From positions 1-55,087 of the forward strand of contig JAHWGK010000014.1 in assembly GCA_020054495.1 (NCBI GenBank): 55,087 nucleotides of DNA. The letters run 5' to 3'. Shown piece after piece: positions 8,487-17,930 of this stretch. This stretch comes from Thermoplasmata archaeon (GTDB lineage: Archaea; Thermoplasmatota; E2; DHVEG-1). The position numbers were made by a program, and so were the translations under genes. The notes beneath the pieces were generated by a model that was not told the origin of the DNA, did not search any database, and saw only the letters and a program-made list of their open reading frames with translations. The first letter of the stretch is position 1. Every line of letters starts with the position of its first letter.

Positions 8487-9752
8487 ATGTCAGATAAAGG
8501 TAAGTCATCTAAGGTATCTGGTTTCTATAAAAAATCAATCAGGGAAAGAATTGAATTTGTAAAAAAATTTTCAGATTTAACTGATGAAGAAACAAATTTG
8601 TTTTCATCTTGTCTAAACATGGATATAGCAGATAGAATGATAGAGAATGTTTTAGGGACTTTTGAAATACCGTTAGGTATTGCAGTTAATTTCCTAATAA
8701 ATGATAAAGAGTATCTTGTTCCAATGGCTATAGAAGAATCAAGTGTCGTTGCTGCCGCAAGTAATGCTGCAAAAATCGCACGAATTAAAGGTGGATTCAA
8801 AACTAAATGCACTGATCCTTTGATGATTGGTCAAATTCAGATTTTACAAATAGATGATGTTGTAGGAGCAGCTAAAAAAATTATTAGCAAGAAAAAGGAG
8901 ATTTTACATCTTGCTAATGAACAGGACAAAGTCCTTGTAAAGTTTGGTGGTGGAGCTAAGGATTTAGAGGCTAGAATACTTGACAGTCCTCTAGGTAAAA
9001 TGATAGTAACTCATCTTATCGTTGATGTTCGTGATGCAATGGGCGCAAATGCTGTAAACACTATGTGTGAAGCACTAGCTCCAATGCTTGAAGAATTAAC
9101 AGGTGGTAAAGTTAGATTAAAGATACTTTCAAATCTTGCAGATAAACGAATTGTTAAAGCAAAAGCGGTTTTTGATAAAGAGAAAATAGGCGGGGAATCC
9201 GTTGTTGATGCATTCCTTGAATCCTATAACCTAGCAGCCATTGATCCTTATAGAGCAGCAACCCATAATAAGGGAATAATGAATGGCATTGATTCATTAA
9301 TTATTGCCACGGGGAACGATTTTCGTGCAATTGAAGCAGGTGCCCATGCTTATGCCTCAAGAAGCGGGCAATATACTTCACTTAGCTGTTATTACAAAGA
9401 TAAAAACGGTGATCTTGTTGGCGAGTTAGAGCTGCCTATGGCTGTCGGAATTGTTGGCGGTGCTGGAAATATAAATCCTAAAGCTAGACTTTGTAAAAAA
9501 ATCCTTGGCATAAAAACAGCCCGAGAACTTGCAGAAGTTGTTGTAAGCCTAGGTCTTGCACAAAACTTTGCAGCAGTGTTTGCCCTATCCACTGTAGGTA
9601 TACAAAAAGGACACATGTCCTTACATGCAAAAAACATAGCAGTCATGGCTGGCGCCAAAGGAAAAGAAATAGATAAAGTAGCAACACAGATGGTAAAAGA
9701 AGGAAAAATAAAACTAGATCGAGCAGAGGAAATACTTAAAGAAATCAAATAA
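8487..9752 (+). CDS. hmgA: hydroxymethylglutaryl-CoA reductase, class II type
   Basis: A 421-residue HMG-CoA reductase that makes mevalonate, the precursor of archaeal isoprenoid lipids. Visible elements are ENVLGTFEIPLG (53-64), the catalytic Glu segment MAIEESSVVAA (80-90), DAMGANAV (183-190) and the catalytic lysine in HNKGIMNG (Lys262). The HNKG form and a C-terminal histidine region (KGHMSLHAKN) place it with the class II enzymes, known in some archaea such as Archaeoglobus and Thermoplasma, rather than the class I form of most archaea. AAGGAGG ten bases before the ATG is the strongest Shine-Dalgarno in the area. Its 3' end overlaps convergent pyrI by eight bases. Confidence 0.93.
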   Translation: MSDKGKSSKVSGFYKKSIRERIEFVKKFSDLTDEETNLFSSCLNMDIADRMIENVLGTFEIPLGIAVNFLINDKEYLVPMAIEESSVVAAASNAAKIARIKGGFKTKCTDPLMIGQIQILQIDDVVGAAKKIISKKKEILHLANEQDKVLVKFGGGAKDLEARILDSPLGKMIVTHLIVDVRDAMGANAVNTMCEALAPMLEELTGGKVRLKILSNLADKRIVKAKAVFDKEKIGGESVVDAFLESYNLAAIDPYRAATHNKGIMNGIDSLIIATGNDFRAIEAGAHAYASRSGQYTSLSCYYKDKNGDLVGELELPMAVGIVGGAGNINPKARLCKKILGIKTARELAEVVVSLGLAQNFAAVFALSTVGIQKGHMSLHAKNIAVMAGAKGKEIDKVATQMVKEGKIKLDRAEEILKEIK

Positions 9753-10200
9753 TCTTATCAGCAATATCTTCTGGTTCACGTTCACAATAATAGCATTTAA
9801 TCCGTGGTGGATCCTTACTAATTACTATAAATCTACTTTTTACAGGTTCCTTTGCATTAGAAACACAAGTAGGGTTAGAACAAGAAACGATGCCAATGAT
9901 TTCATCTGGTAACTTAACTTTATGTTTTTTTGTGACCGCATAATCTCGAATAAAATTGATTGAAGCTTTAGGGGCAATAAGGGCAATCTTATTGACTTCA
10001 TGTGGATCAAGCTCTCTGTTTTCCACTTTGACAATGTCCTTCTTTCCAAGTTTACTTTTAACGTTCATTGCAACACTAACAGTAGATGACGAGCTCTTTG
10101 GAATACCAAGAATATGTAGAACCTTAACAGCATTACCCGCTGTTATATGATCAATAACAGTTCCATCCTTAATACGAGGAATTTTCAGCTCTTTTTTCAT
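9745..10200 (-). CDS. pyrI: aspartate carbamoyltransferase regulatory subunit
   Basis: The 151-residue PyrI has an N-terminal effector (nucleotide-binding) domain (IPRIKDGTVIDHI, 7-19). The C-terminal zinc domain has two Cys pairs (CSNPTC about 107-112 and CYYC about 136-139). It joins PyrB to form the allosteric ATCase of pyrimidine synthesis. Its ATG overlaps the pyrB stop (ATGA, four bases), so the two are translationally coupled. All four zinc cysteines are kept. Confidence 0.96.
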   Translation of the reverse strand: MKKELKIPRIKDGTVIDHITAGNAVKVLHILGIPKSSSSTVSVAMNVKSKLGKKDIVKVENRELDPHEVNKIALIAPKASINFIRDYAVTKKHKVKLPDEIIGIVSCSNPTCVSNAKEPVKSRFIVISKDPPRIKCYYCEREPEDIADKII

Positions 10201-11126
10201 AGTTTACCTCCAATAACAAGAGAAAGCAGGGCCATTCTAACAGGGACACCATTAAAAGCTTGCTTGAAATAAATTGCATGCGGAGTCGTATCAACCTCAG
10301 GATTGATTTCTGTAACACGTGGCAATGGATGCATAACAATAAGGTTCTCCTTACCATTTTTTAGAAGATTATTGTCAATTTTATAAGCTCCAACCACACG
10401 ATTATATTCTTCAGCATCCGGAAAACGTTCCCTCTGTATTCGAGTAACATACAAAACATCTGCATCCTTGATAGCTTTCTCAATATTAGATGTATAAGTT
10501 GGCTCTATTCCTAATTCCTTACATTCATTGATCACTTCATTAGGCATCTTCAAGCTTGCAGGAGATACAAAAGTTAACTCTGCACCGTAAAGAGATAAAG
10601 CATATGCAAGAGAATGAACAGTTCGACCGTATTTCAAATCACCAAGAAGCACAATCTTATTTTTCTTAATTTTCTTCTTTTCAGTACGGATAGTAAATAA
10701 ATCGAGAAGACACTGCGTGGGATGTCTACCAGCACCATCTCCTGCATTAAGAACCGGAACCTCAGCAAATTCTGCAGCAAGTCTTGCTGCACCTTCATGA
10801 GGGTGTCTTACTACAATTGCATCACTATATGAATCTGCCATACGTATGGTATCTGCTAAACTCTCACCTTTTTTCTGAGAGGTTCCACTAGGGTCAGAAA
10901 AACCAATTACTCGTCCACCAAGCCTATTCATTGCACTTTCAAAACTTAGTCTTGTCCTAGTACTAGGTTCAAAGAAGAGTGAGGATAGTACCTTTCCGCC
11001 CAATACGTTTTTATATTTTTCACCCATGGCATATCGGACCATATCCTTAGCATAATCAAGAATATAATCGATTTCCTTCTTTGAAAAATCCTTTATTGAA
11101 ATTATATCTTTTCCCTTGAAATCCAT
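10197..11126 (-). CDS. pyrB: aspartate carbamoyltransferase catalytic subunit
   Basis: The catalytic subunit joins carbamoyl phosphate to aspartate, the first committed pyrimidine step. From the ATG at 11126 the protein has 309 residues, the family length. The carbamoyl-phosphate motif FEPSTRTRLSFESA starts at about 52. ADSYSDAIVVRHPHEGAA and the C-terminal HPLPRVTEI are also present. An ATG at 11174 would add 16 hydrophobic residues (ending FLIRM) that do not fit a cytosolic enzyme, so it is rejected. It forms an operon with pyrI. Confidence 0.96.
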   Translation of the reverse strand: MDFKGKDIISIKDFSKKEIDYILDYAKDMVRYAMGEKYKNVLGGKVLSSLFFEPSTRTRLSFESAMNRLGGRVIGFSDPSGTSQKKGESLADTIRMADSYSDAIVVRHPHEGAARLAAEFAEVPVLNAGDGAGRHPTQCLLDLFTIRTEKKKIKKNKIVLLGDLKYGRTVHSLAYALSLYGAELTFVSPASLKMPNEVINECKELGIEPTYTSNIEKAIKDADVLYVTRIQRERFPDAEEYNRVVGAYKIDNNLLKNGKENLIVMHPLPRVTEINPEVDTTPHAIYFKQAFNGVPVRMALLSLVIGGKL

Positions 11127-11271
11127 TCGAATCAAAAAAAATAACATGCAGAAGCAGCTTAATAAACTTTTCAATTAATAAAACCTGCAAAAATGTCTAA
11201 AAAATTAAAATTTCAGGATAATATATTAATATAATAAAGAGCTTATACTATTCTGATAAGGGTTGTGCAAT

Positions 11272-11284
11272 AAGATATATATAT
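11272..11284 (+). promoter_or_regulatory. TATA element of the zinc-ribbon/HhH gene
   Basis: An alternating AT run (GATATATATATTA) sits 53-65 bp before the ATG at 11337. A purine-rich stretch with GGTGGG at about 11324-11329 lies seven bases ahead of the start. This suggests a leader of roughly 25-30 nt. Assigned by position only. Confidence 0.45.
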
Positions 11285-11336
11285 TATGTCAGTCCAAAGT
11301 AAATAAATAAAAAGGCGAAAATGGTGGGAATATATA

Positions 11337-13133
11337 ATGCAAAAAGAAAAAAAATCCAAAAAAAATAGTATTAGCAAGTTACATAAGATTTTGGATAATA
11401 CTTCTGATAAAGATTTACACCCCAAAGACGAAAAAGATTTTAGGTCCCTAAGGAAAAGATTAAAAGAAACATCTAACGGGAAAAAGGTTTACAGGAAAGT
11501 AATTTCTAAAGATGACAGTGAAAAAGAAATTGATTCCTTGAAACCAAGAGTTACTATCCACCCAAGAGAAGAAAAAAAGATCGTTGAGTTTCCTGAAATA
11601 GAAGAACAAAAAACCGTCCTCGAAATAGAGAAGCCCTCAACTGTACCATTTTTACCAGTGAAAGAAGAACTGAAAGAAGATCTATATAAAGATGAAGATG
11701 TTTTTGAAGTAGAAAAAGTTGAAGTTTCTGGACCTGAATTTATTAAAGTTAAACCTAAGGAAATTGTAAAAGAAGAAAAAGTTGAAATATTTGAAGAAAA
11801 AAAAGCATTAGCTGACGAGGAAATAACTGAATGGGAACCAGTAGATGTCGTTGAGAAAAAAGAAGAAGAACCAAAAGAAGAGAAGGAACTTGGTGAACAT
11901 TATATAAAAGAGGAAAAACCTAAAGAGGAATTAGAGGTTACTACAGATTTTTGTAATCAATGTGGTACTAAACTAAAAGAGAAGGTTAATTTTTGTCCTG
12001 AGTGTGGAAGCAAAACAGTAATAGATTACAAAGAATCTAAGGACGGCGAATCCAAACCTATAGGGGAAACCGAATCATTACCTGTTTTTATACCAATTGA
12101 AAAAGTTGAAGAGAAAGAAGAGCAAATTAAAGGTGAGAAAGAACCACCAAAACTCAAAGAAGAAACGGCAATAATTGAATTACCAAAAACGGAGGAAAAA
12201 GAGACATTGGAAGAACCAAGTGTAGACAGAGAAAGCAAAACAGAGATTTTCAAAGATATAAAAAGTATAAATGAAGAAACAGCTGTTTTACTTTATGATA
12301 ACGGATTCACATCATTAGATGCATTAACACTTGCATCCCTAAAAGATCTAACAAAAATTAAGGGAATAAAAAGAAAGATAGCAAAAAAAATCCAAAAAGA
12401 AATCCAACAAAAATCTGAATGGGAACCAGTAGATTTTGAAGGGAAAAAAGAAGACGAAACTAAAGAAGGAAAAAATCCTAACGAGCGACCTATTGAAAAG
12501 ATAGAATCTAAAAAAGATGAAGCCGGCGAAATTGACGAAAAGATACTTAGTTATGAACCTGTAAAAGTTGATGAGGAAAAATTTGATGAGGAAGAAGTAG
12601 AAGATGTACCATTGTTAAAAGAGGATGACGAAGAGGCTTTTAAGGATATAAACAGCATAGACGAGAAAATTGCTAAATTGCTAAAAGAAAATGGGATTAA
12701 TTCTATTGATGCTCTGAAAAAGATAACAATCAAAGAGCTGACTAAGATAAGAGGTATAAAAGGTAAAATTGCTAAACAAATAAAAAAAGAGGTGGGAAAA
12801 TTAACCGAAAAAACTGAGGGTAGAGCCGCTGAAGAAGTTGCATCAGAGGAATCATTTGAGCGTGGAGAAAATCCATTTATCAGAGAAGATGAATGGGACT
12901 CCTTTGATGAAGATAAGATTTCTGATTCAAAAATGAGCGAGATAAAAGGGTTTAGACATGGAGATTATACTCTTTTTAGAAAAGAGATAGAGACTAAATC
13001 TGGTAAAAAGCGAATTGTTCAGTTTTTTAGTAAAGCCGAGCCTGAGGAAGGAGTAGCAATTGAACTACCAGATGACTATGAAGTAAAAGAAAATAAGAAG
13101 ACTGGTGTACCTTATCTTAGAAAGAAAAAATGA
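11337..13133 (+). CDS. highly charged protein with zinc ribbon and two helix-hairpin-helix repeats
   Basis: A 598-residue Glu/Lys-rich protein. A zinc ribbon lies at 206-223 (CNQCG and CPECG). Two near-identical helix-hairpin-helix repeats of about 53 residues follow at 305-357 and 435-487, each ending in a KIKGIKRKIAK-type DNA-backbone hairpin. A WEPV motif recurs before each repeat (166 and 362; a YEPV variant at 406). The last 60 residues form a compact basic module (YTLFRKEIETKSGKKRIVQF) with a conserved-looking end (KKTGVPYLRKKK). Disordered acidic linkers separate the modules. Such a layout suggests a nucleic-acid-binding scaffold; no enzymatic domain is visible. I do not know a named family for the whole chain. 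Confidence 0.85.
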   Translation: MQKEKKSKKNSISKLHKILDNTSDKDLHPKDEKDFRSLRKRLKETSNGKKVYRKVISKDDSEKEIDSLKPRVTIHPREEKKIVEFPEIEEQKTVLEIEKPSTVPFLPVKEELKEDLYKDEDVFEVEKVEVSGPEFIKVKPKEIVKEEKVEIFEEKKALADEEITEWEPVDVVEKKEEEPKEEKELGEHYIKEEKPKEELEVTTDFCNQCGTKLKEKVNFCPECGSKTVIDYKESKDGESKPIGETESLPVFIPIEKVEEKEEQIKGEKEPPKLKEETAIIELPKTEEKETLEEPSVDRESKTEIFKDIKSINEETAVLLYDNGFTSLDALTLASLKDLTKIKGIKRKIAKKIQKEIQQKSEWEPVDFEGKKEDETKEGKNPNERPIEKIESKKDEAGEIDEKILSYEPVKVDEEKFDEEEVEDVPLLKEDDEEAFKDINSIDEKIAKLLKENGINSIDALKKITIKELTKIRGIKGKIAKQIKKEVGKLTEKTEGRAAEEVASEESFERGENPFIREDEWDSFDEDKISDSKMSEIKGFRHGDYTLFRKEIETKSGKKRIVQFFSKAEPEEGVAIELPDDYEVKENKKTGVPYLRKKK

Positions 13134-13164
13134 ATTTTCGTATTTATATTAAAATTATAAAAGG

Positions 13165-13174
13165 CTTTTTATAT
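13165..13174 (+). promoter_or_regulatory. TATA element of rtcB
   Basis: CTTTTTATAT is centred about 28 bp before the ATG at 13198. This is the spacing expected for a leaderless archaeal mRNA, and no Shine-Dalgarno is seen ahead of the start. Confidence 0.55.
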
Positions 13175-13197
13175 CGGTCTTATTTGTACAATAAATA

Positions 13198-14667
13198 ATG
13201 ACTTGGAATGGCCCATTAATAAAGATCGACAATTTTAGATATGAGATACCCTCTAGTTATAAAGGAAAAGATAATAATTTAAAGATGAAAACATCTGCTG
13301 TAATTTATGCAAATGAAAACATGATTCCCTCTATTAAAAATGATGACGCCCCTGAACAAACAGCGAATAGCACTACACTTCCAGGTATTGTTGGCAAAGC
13401 ATTTGCTATGCCCGATATTCATTGGGGGTATGGTTTCCCGATAGGTGGTGTAGTAGCTACCGATGGTGAAGAAGGCGTTATTTCTCCAGGGGGCGTAGGT
13501 TTTGATATTAACTGTGGTGTAAGACTTGTTAGGACAAATTTACATACAGAGGATCTAAGTAAAGGAAAAATACAAGAGTTAATTGACGAAATGTTTAGGA
13601 ATGTTCCCTCAGGCCTTGGTTCTAAGGCAAAGATTAGATTAAGTAAACAGGAACTTAATGATGTTTTAACACAGGGTGCTCGTTCTCCTGTAGAGAATGG
13701 ATACGGTTGGAACGAAGATGTAGATTTTTTAGAGGAAAATGGATGTCTAGAAGATGCGGATATATCTATGGTTTCTGAAAAAGCTAAACAGAGAGGTATG
13801 TCTCAAGTGGGATCTCTTGGTGCAGGAAACCATTTTCTTGAGATACAAAAGGTCACAAAAATTTTTGATACCGAAGCTGCAAAGGTTTTCGGAGTGAAAG
13901 ATGAAGGGCAGATAATGGTTATGATTCATACCGGCTCAAGAGGATTTGGTCATCAGGTGTGTACAGATCATCTTAGAGTCTTAGAGCAAGCAGTTAAAAA
14001 ATACAATATATGGCTTCCAGATAGACAATTGGCTTGTGCGCCTATAAATTCTAAAGAAGGTGAATCCTATCTAAAAGCCATGGCTTGTGCAGCTAATTTT
14101 GCATGGGCAAATAGGCAACTAATTGTTCATTGGGTACGAGAGTCTTTTGAAAAGGTGTTAAACAATAGCGCTGAAAACATGGATATGGGAATTGTATACG
14201 ATGTCTGTCACAACATAGCTAAACTAGAAGAGCATAATATAGATGGTAAAAAAAGAAAAGTATATGTTCACCGGAAAGGAGCAACACGTTCATTTGGACC
14301 AGATAGTCCCGAAGTTCCATTGAAATATCGTAGCATCGGACAGCCCGTGTTAATTCCTGGAGATATGGGTACTGAAAGTTACCTTCTTCGTGGTACAAGG
14401 GAAGCAGAGGAAACTTTTGGGTCTACTTGTCATGGCGCTGGACGAGTTATGTCTAGGCATCGAGCACTTAAAAAATGGCGTGGAGAGGCTGTTGTAGAAG
14501 AACTCAAAAGCAGAGGTATTTATGTTCACCCAGCAAGCCTTAAGGTTGCAGCTGAAGAAGCCCCTAACGCATATAAGGATATCAGAACCGTTATCGAAGT
14601 CACTCATGGAGCAGGTATATCTAAAAAGGTGGTAAGATTTGCTCCTCTTGGTGTGGTAAAAGGTTAA
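13198..14667 (+). CDS. rtcB: RNA-splicing ligase RtcB
   Basis: A 489-residue RtcB, the GTP- and Mn-dependent ligase joining 2',3'-cyclic phosphate and 5'-OH RNA ends in archaeal tRNA splicing. Metal-binding segments are visible: GGVGFDINCGVRL, GSLGAGNHFLEIQ and MIHTGSRGFGHQV. The guanylylated histidine lies in STCHGAGR (His412 by my count). The C-terminal THGAG segment is intact. No intein interrupts the chain, although RtcB is a frequent intein host. It is the first gene of a rightward run, with a leaderless-type promoter. Confidence 0.97.
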   Translation: MTWNGPLIKIDNFRYEIPSSYKGKDNNLKMKTSAVIYANENMIPSIKNDDAPEQTANSTTLPGIVGKAFAMPDIHWGYGFPIGGVVATDGEEGVISPGGVGFDINCGVRLVRTNLHTEDLSKGKIQELIDEMFRNVPSGLGSKAKIRLSKQELNDVLTQGARSPVENGYGWNEDVDFLEENGCLEDADISMVSEKAKQRGMSQVGSLGAGNHFLEIQKVTKIFDTEAAKVFGVKDEGQIMVMIHTGSRGFGHQVCTDHLRVLEQAVKKYNIWLPDRQLACAPINSKEGESYLKAMACAANFAWANRQLIVHWVRESFEKVLNNSAENMDMGIVYDVCHNIAKLEEHNIDGKKRKVYVHRKGATRSFGPDSPEVPLKYRSIGQPVLIPGDMGTESYLLRGTREAEETFGSTCHGAGRVMSRHRALKKWRGEAVVEELKSRGIYVHPASLKVAAEEAPNAYKDIRTVIEVTHGAGISKKVVRFAPLGVVKG

Positions 14668-14720
14668 ATGAGTTTTATCAATTAATTTTAAATGTTAGAA
14701 CATAGATTAAGGTATAATTG

Positions 14721-15488
14721 ATGGTGATGCGCTTGGATGATGTCCAAATATGTGATTTTGAAGAGTTAGACCTTAAAGGTGCAACAGTTATTGCTGGTTT
14801 TCCTTCAATAGGCCTTGTAAGTACCATTGCAGCTAATTATCTAATTGATGCATTAAATCTAAACCAGATAGGCTGTGTAACGTCTTCTCAATTTCCAGCT
14901 TTATCTGTTGTTCATACTGGAGAACCCTTGTCGCCAGTGCGTATATATTCTGGTACTCAGAACAATGGGGAGAAAATCGTTGTATTTGTTTCCGAGTTTA
15001 AGCCTAAGCCTAATCTCATAAATGCTATCTCAGAGGCAATTATGGATTGGACCACTAAAAAGGGATGTTCACTTCTTATATCTCCTGAGGGAATGGTTGT
15101 TGAAGGGAAATCCGCAGAAGAATCGGAATCAGTTGAGGCATACGCCATAGGCTCAACTGAAAGTGCTAGAGCAACGCTTGCGGAGAAGAAAATTGCACAA
15201 TTTAAAAATGGAATTATAGCAGGTGTATCAGGAGTTTTATTAAATATTGGTAAACAATCTAATTTCAATGTAATTTCTATATTAGCAGAGGCCCATCCCA
15301 ACTATCCTGATGCAAAGGCTGCAGCGGCTGCAATAAATGTTATGGGTCTTTTAATGGGCGTAGAAATAAATGTAACACCACTTTATGAAGAATCAGAACG
15401 GATTGAGAAACAACTTCAGAAGATCCATAAACAGGCTAAACCAATGGTATCTACAGGTCAGGCACCGCAACCAAGTATGTATGGATAG
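14721..15488 (+). CDS. PAC2-family protein (proteasome assembly chaperone-like)
   Basis: A protein of about 255 residues with the PAC2 fold pattern: ATVIAGFPSIGLVSTIAANYLI at the N-terminus, then GCVTSSQFPALSVVHTGEP. A glycine-rich core follows (GIIAGVSGVLLNIG) and then ILAEAHPNYPDAKAAAAAINVM. Archaeal members are named after eukaryotic proteasome assembly chaperones; their actual role is not established. The ATG at 14721 is taken over a TTG three bases earlier; ATG 14727 is also possible. It follows rtcB by about 50 bp, possibly in one transcript. Confidence 0.85.
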   Translation: MVMRLDDVQICDFEELDLKGATVIAGFPSIGLVSTIAANYLIDALNLNQIGCVTSSQFPALSVVHTGEPLSPVRIYSGTQNNGEKIVVFVSEFKPKPNLINAISEAIMDWTTKKGCSLLISPEGMVVEGKSAEESESVEAYAIGSTESARATLAEKKIAQFKNGIIAGVSGVLLNIGKQSNFNVISILAEAHPNYPDAKAAAAAINVMGLLMGVEINVTPLYEESERIEKQLQKIHKQAKPMVSTGQAPQPSMYG

Positions 15489-15576
15489 AGTGTAATTTAC
15501 AAACAATACTCTCTTTCTATTTTTTTAATTCGATAAAGAACTTTTAAAAACATAATATCATTGTTTATATTGAATT

Positions 15577-16326
15577 ATGGAAGAGATCCCAAAGAGTCAT
15601 CCACGTTATGTTTCACTAATAACCCGGGAAAGACTTTCACAATCAATGAAAAAAGGCTTGGTTCATGAGACCGGTTTAATTGCTCATGGACGTGGGGAAG
15701 CTTTTGATTATCTAATTGGCGAAAAAACAATACCACCTGCTGAGGATGCAGAAAAGATTGCAGCAGCTGTATTATTATGTGCAAAAAATCCAGTTATTTC
15801 AGTTAATGGAAACGTAGTTGCTCTTGCTGCAGAAGGATGTATTAACCTAGCAGAATCTATTCCTGCAAAGCTTGAAGTTAATCTTTTTCATAGAACTGAC
15901 GAACGCATAGAAAAACTTGAAAATGAATTAAAAAAACACGGAGCGGAAAAAATATATGGAACTACAGCTAATGCACACATTCCAGGTTTAAATCACAATA
16001 GAGGCTTGTGTGATAAAGAAGGAATATTTACTGCAGATATTGTTCTTGTATCTCTTGAGGATGGTGATAGATGTCAGGCCCTAAAAGATATGGATAAAAC
16101 GGTTATCGCCATTGATTTAAATCCGCTTTCAAGAACTGCTAAAACTGCAAATATCACAATTGTTGATAATGTGATTAGAGCAATTCCAAATATCAAGAAA
16201 TGGGTTAGAAAGCTAAAGGATAGAGATAGAACGGTTCTCGAAGAGATGATTATGTTGTGGGATAACAATAAAATGTTAAATGATGTGTCTTCTTTCATTT
16301 CAAAAAGACTAAATTCATTGTTCTGA
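15577..16326 (+). CDS. 4-phosphopantoate--beta-alanine ligase (archaeal phosphopantothenate synthetase)
   Basis: A 249-residue member of the archaeal family (formerly DUF137) that joins 4-phosphopantoate to beta-alanine with ATP in archaeal coenzyme A synthesis. Diagnostic stretches are IPKSHPRYVSLITRERL at the N-terminus, ETGLIAHGRGEAFDYLIGE (about 31-49), GTTANAHIPGLNHNRGLCDK and VIAIDLNPLSRTAKTANIT. The length is standard. It ends 13 bp before aspS, whose ribosome site (AGGTGG) lies in the gap, so the two are probably co-transcribed. Confidence 0.92.
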   Translation: MEEIPKSHPRYVSLITRERLSQSMKKGLVHETGLIAHGRGEAFDYLIGEKTIPPAEDAEKIAAAVLLCAKNPVISVNGNVVALAAEGCINLAESIPAKLEVNLFHRTDERIEKLENELKKHGAEKIYGTTANAHIPGLNHNRGLCDKEGIFTADIVLVSLEDGDRCQALKDMDKTVIAIDLNPLSRTAKTANITIVDNVIRAIPNIKKWVRKLKDRDRTVLEEMIMLWDNNKMLNDVSSFISKRLNSLF

Positions 16327-16339
16327 TTACAGGTGGAAT

Positions 16340-17647
16340 ATGAAACCTTACAGAAGTCATTATTCAAAAGATGTCACTACTGAGGATCACGGAAAAACAA
16401 TAACAGTTGCTGGCTGGGTTGAAGATATTAGAAATATTGGTTCTATTGCTTTTATTATTCTTCGTGACAAGAAAGGTACTCTTCAGGTTACTGCACTTAA
16501 AAAGGAATGTCTTGAACTTTTTGAAAAACTGATTAATATTCCTCGGGAGTCTGTTATTGCTGTTAATGGTCTATGTAAAAAGAGCGATAAAGCACGGAAT
16601 GATTATGAGGTTATACCCAAAGAAGTAGAAGTTTTATCTATATCTGAGACCCCTTTGCCTTTGGGTGTTGTTGATAAAGTAGAATCTGAGCTTGATACTC
16701 GTTTAGATAATCGTTTCATAGACCTCAGGAAACAGGATATCCAGGCTATTTTTAAAATTAGAAATAAAGTAATTGCTGCTGTACATGAATATCTAAGATC
16801 AGAGAATTTTTTTGAGGTGCACACACCTAATATTATAGCAAGTTCATCTGAAGGTGGTACCGAGGTCTTTAAGTTGAAATATTTTGAAAAAAGTGCTTTT
16901 CTTGCTCAATCTCCACAGCTGTATAAGCAAATGTTGATGGCAACCGGGCTTGATAGAGTGTATGAAATCGCCTGGTATTTTAGAGCAGAAGAGCATAATA
17001 CTCGCAGACATCTTAATGAGTCTACTGCTGTAGACCTAGAGATGGCATTCATAAATAGTGAAGAAGATGTTATGAAGATTCTTGAAGGGCTTGTTTACAG
17101 TATGTGGAAGAGAGCGGATGAATGTAATGAAGAACTTGATATTTTAGGAAAGAAAGTTGTTGTTCCAACGTTGCCTTTTAAACGTGTAATATATGATGAT
17201 GTTATAAAAAAATTAAATAAAAAGGGCTCTGAGATAAAATGGGGAGAAGATCTCGGATCTGAGGAAGAAAAACTCCTTGGAGATATTATGAAAAAAGAAG
17301 GGCATGATTTCTATTTTATCACTAAATATCCAATAGAGGCAAAGCCGTTTTATACGATGCCTGAGAAAGATAAATACTCAAGAGGTTTTGATTTAGAATG
17401 TAAAGGTGTTGAGATTGCTTCTGGTAGCCAGCGTATACATAACGTAGAACTGTTAAAAAAGAGAATTAATGCATGTAATCTTAATTCTAAAGATTTTGAG
17501 TCATATCTTAAAGCATTTCGCTATGGAATGCCCCCTCATGGCGGTTTTGGATTTGGAATTGAACGTTTTTTAATGGAACTATTGGACATTAAAAATATTA
17601 GAGAATGCATTCTATTTCCAAGGGATAGGACAAGGTTGACACCATAA
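16340..17647 (+). CDS. aspS: aspartyl-tRNA(Asp/Asn) synthetase, archaeal type
   Basis: A 435-residue class IIb synthetase. It has an N-terminal OB-fold anticodon-binding domain (about 15-105, [17 protein letters not shown]). The catalytic core carries motif 2 ([17 protein letters not shown]) and motif 3 ([15 protein letters not shown]), ending [14 protein letters not shown]. The short archaeal form lacks the bacterial GAD insertion. Whether it also charges tRNA-Asn cannot be decided here. A decayed copy of its last 25 codons occurs at 23574-23650. Translation starts after a good AGGTGG site. Confidence 0.96.
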   Translation: MKPYRSHYSKDVTTEDHGKTITVAGWVEDIRNIGSIAFIILRDKKGTLQVTALKKECLELFEKLINIPRESVIAVNGLCKKSDKARNDYEVIPKEVEVLSISETPLPLGVVDKVESELDTRLDNRFIDLRKQDIQAIFKIRNKVIAAVHEYLRSENFFEVHTPNIIASSSEGGTEVFKLKYFEKSAFLAQSPQLYKQMLMATGLDRVYEIAWYFRAEEHNTRRHLNESTAVDLEMAFINSEEDVMKILEGLVYSMWKRADECNEELDILGKKVVVPTLPFKRVIYDDVIKKLNKKGSEIKWGEDLGSEEEKLLGDIMKKEGHDFYFITKYPIEAKPFYTMPEKDKYSRGFDLECKGVEIASGSQRIHNVELLKKRINACNLNSKDFESYLKAFRYGMPPHGGFGFGIERFLMELLDIKNIRECILFPRDRTRLTP

Positions 17648-17797
17648 TACTTGCTTTTTAACAATATTTTCAAAAAATTGGGACAATTAATTTATTTTCC
17701 CTCTCTCGAAATTAAATTTCATAACATCTATTTAATCGTATCTATGTGGCATAAACTAATGCTTCATCACTTGTTATCTTTTTAATTCATACTTCGT
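17648..17797. other. intergenic region 3' of aspS
   Basis: AT-rich sequence with T-runs (CTTTTTAAC, TTATTTTCCC) that may terminate aspS transcription. I see no coding signal, tRNA or repeat copy in it. Together with the two tiny leftward ORFs at 17798-18023 and the tbp promoter it makes up the gene-poor stretch 17648-18203. Confidence 0.5.
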
Positions 17798-17929
17798 CTA
17801 CCCGTTTATTGAATAAACACTTCTGAATAGGAAATTCAAAATCATTCTTCTTACAAGTTCAGAATCACCAAAAGGATGGGCATATTTATCCCTATCATCC
17901 ATCTTTCCTTTCTTCGTATGTTTTACCAT
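17798..17929 (-). CDS. tiny ORF, 43 residues, possible gene remnant
   Basis: Leftward ORF starting MVKHTKKGKMDDRDKYAHPF. The second part (DKYAHPFGDSELVRRMILNF) loosely resembles the N-terminus of Rpn/transposase_31-type nucleases, where a DK..F...F.D.E...... pattern is common. That is only a resemblance by eye. Its ATG is one base after the stop of the upstream 30-residue ORF (TAAAATG), suggesting coupling. It may be a truncated remnant rather than a working gene. Confidence 0.3.
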   Translation of the reverse strand: MVKHTKKGKMDDRDKYAHPFGDSELVRRMILNFLFRSVYSING

Positions 17930-17930
17930 T

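Noticed and set aside
13198-14667. Intein in rtcB
   Set aside because: The protein has normal length and all active-site segments are uninterrupted.
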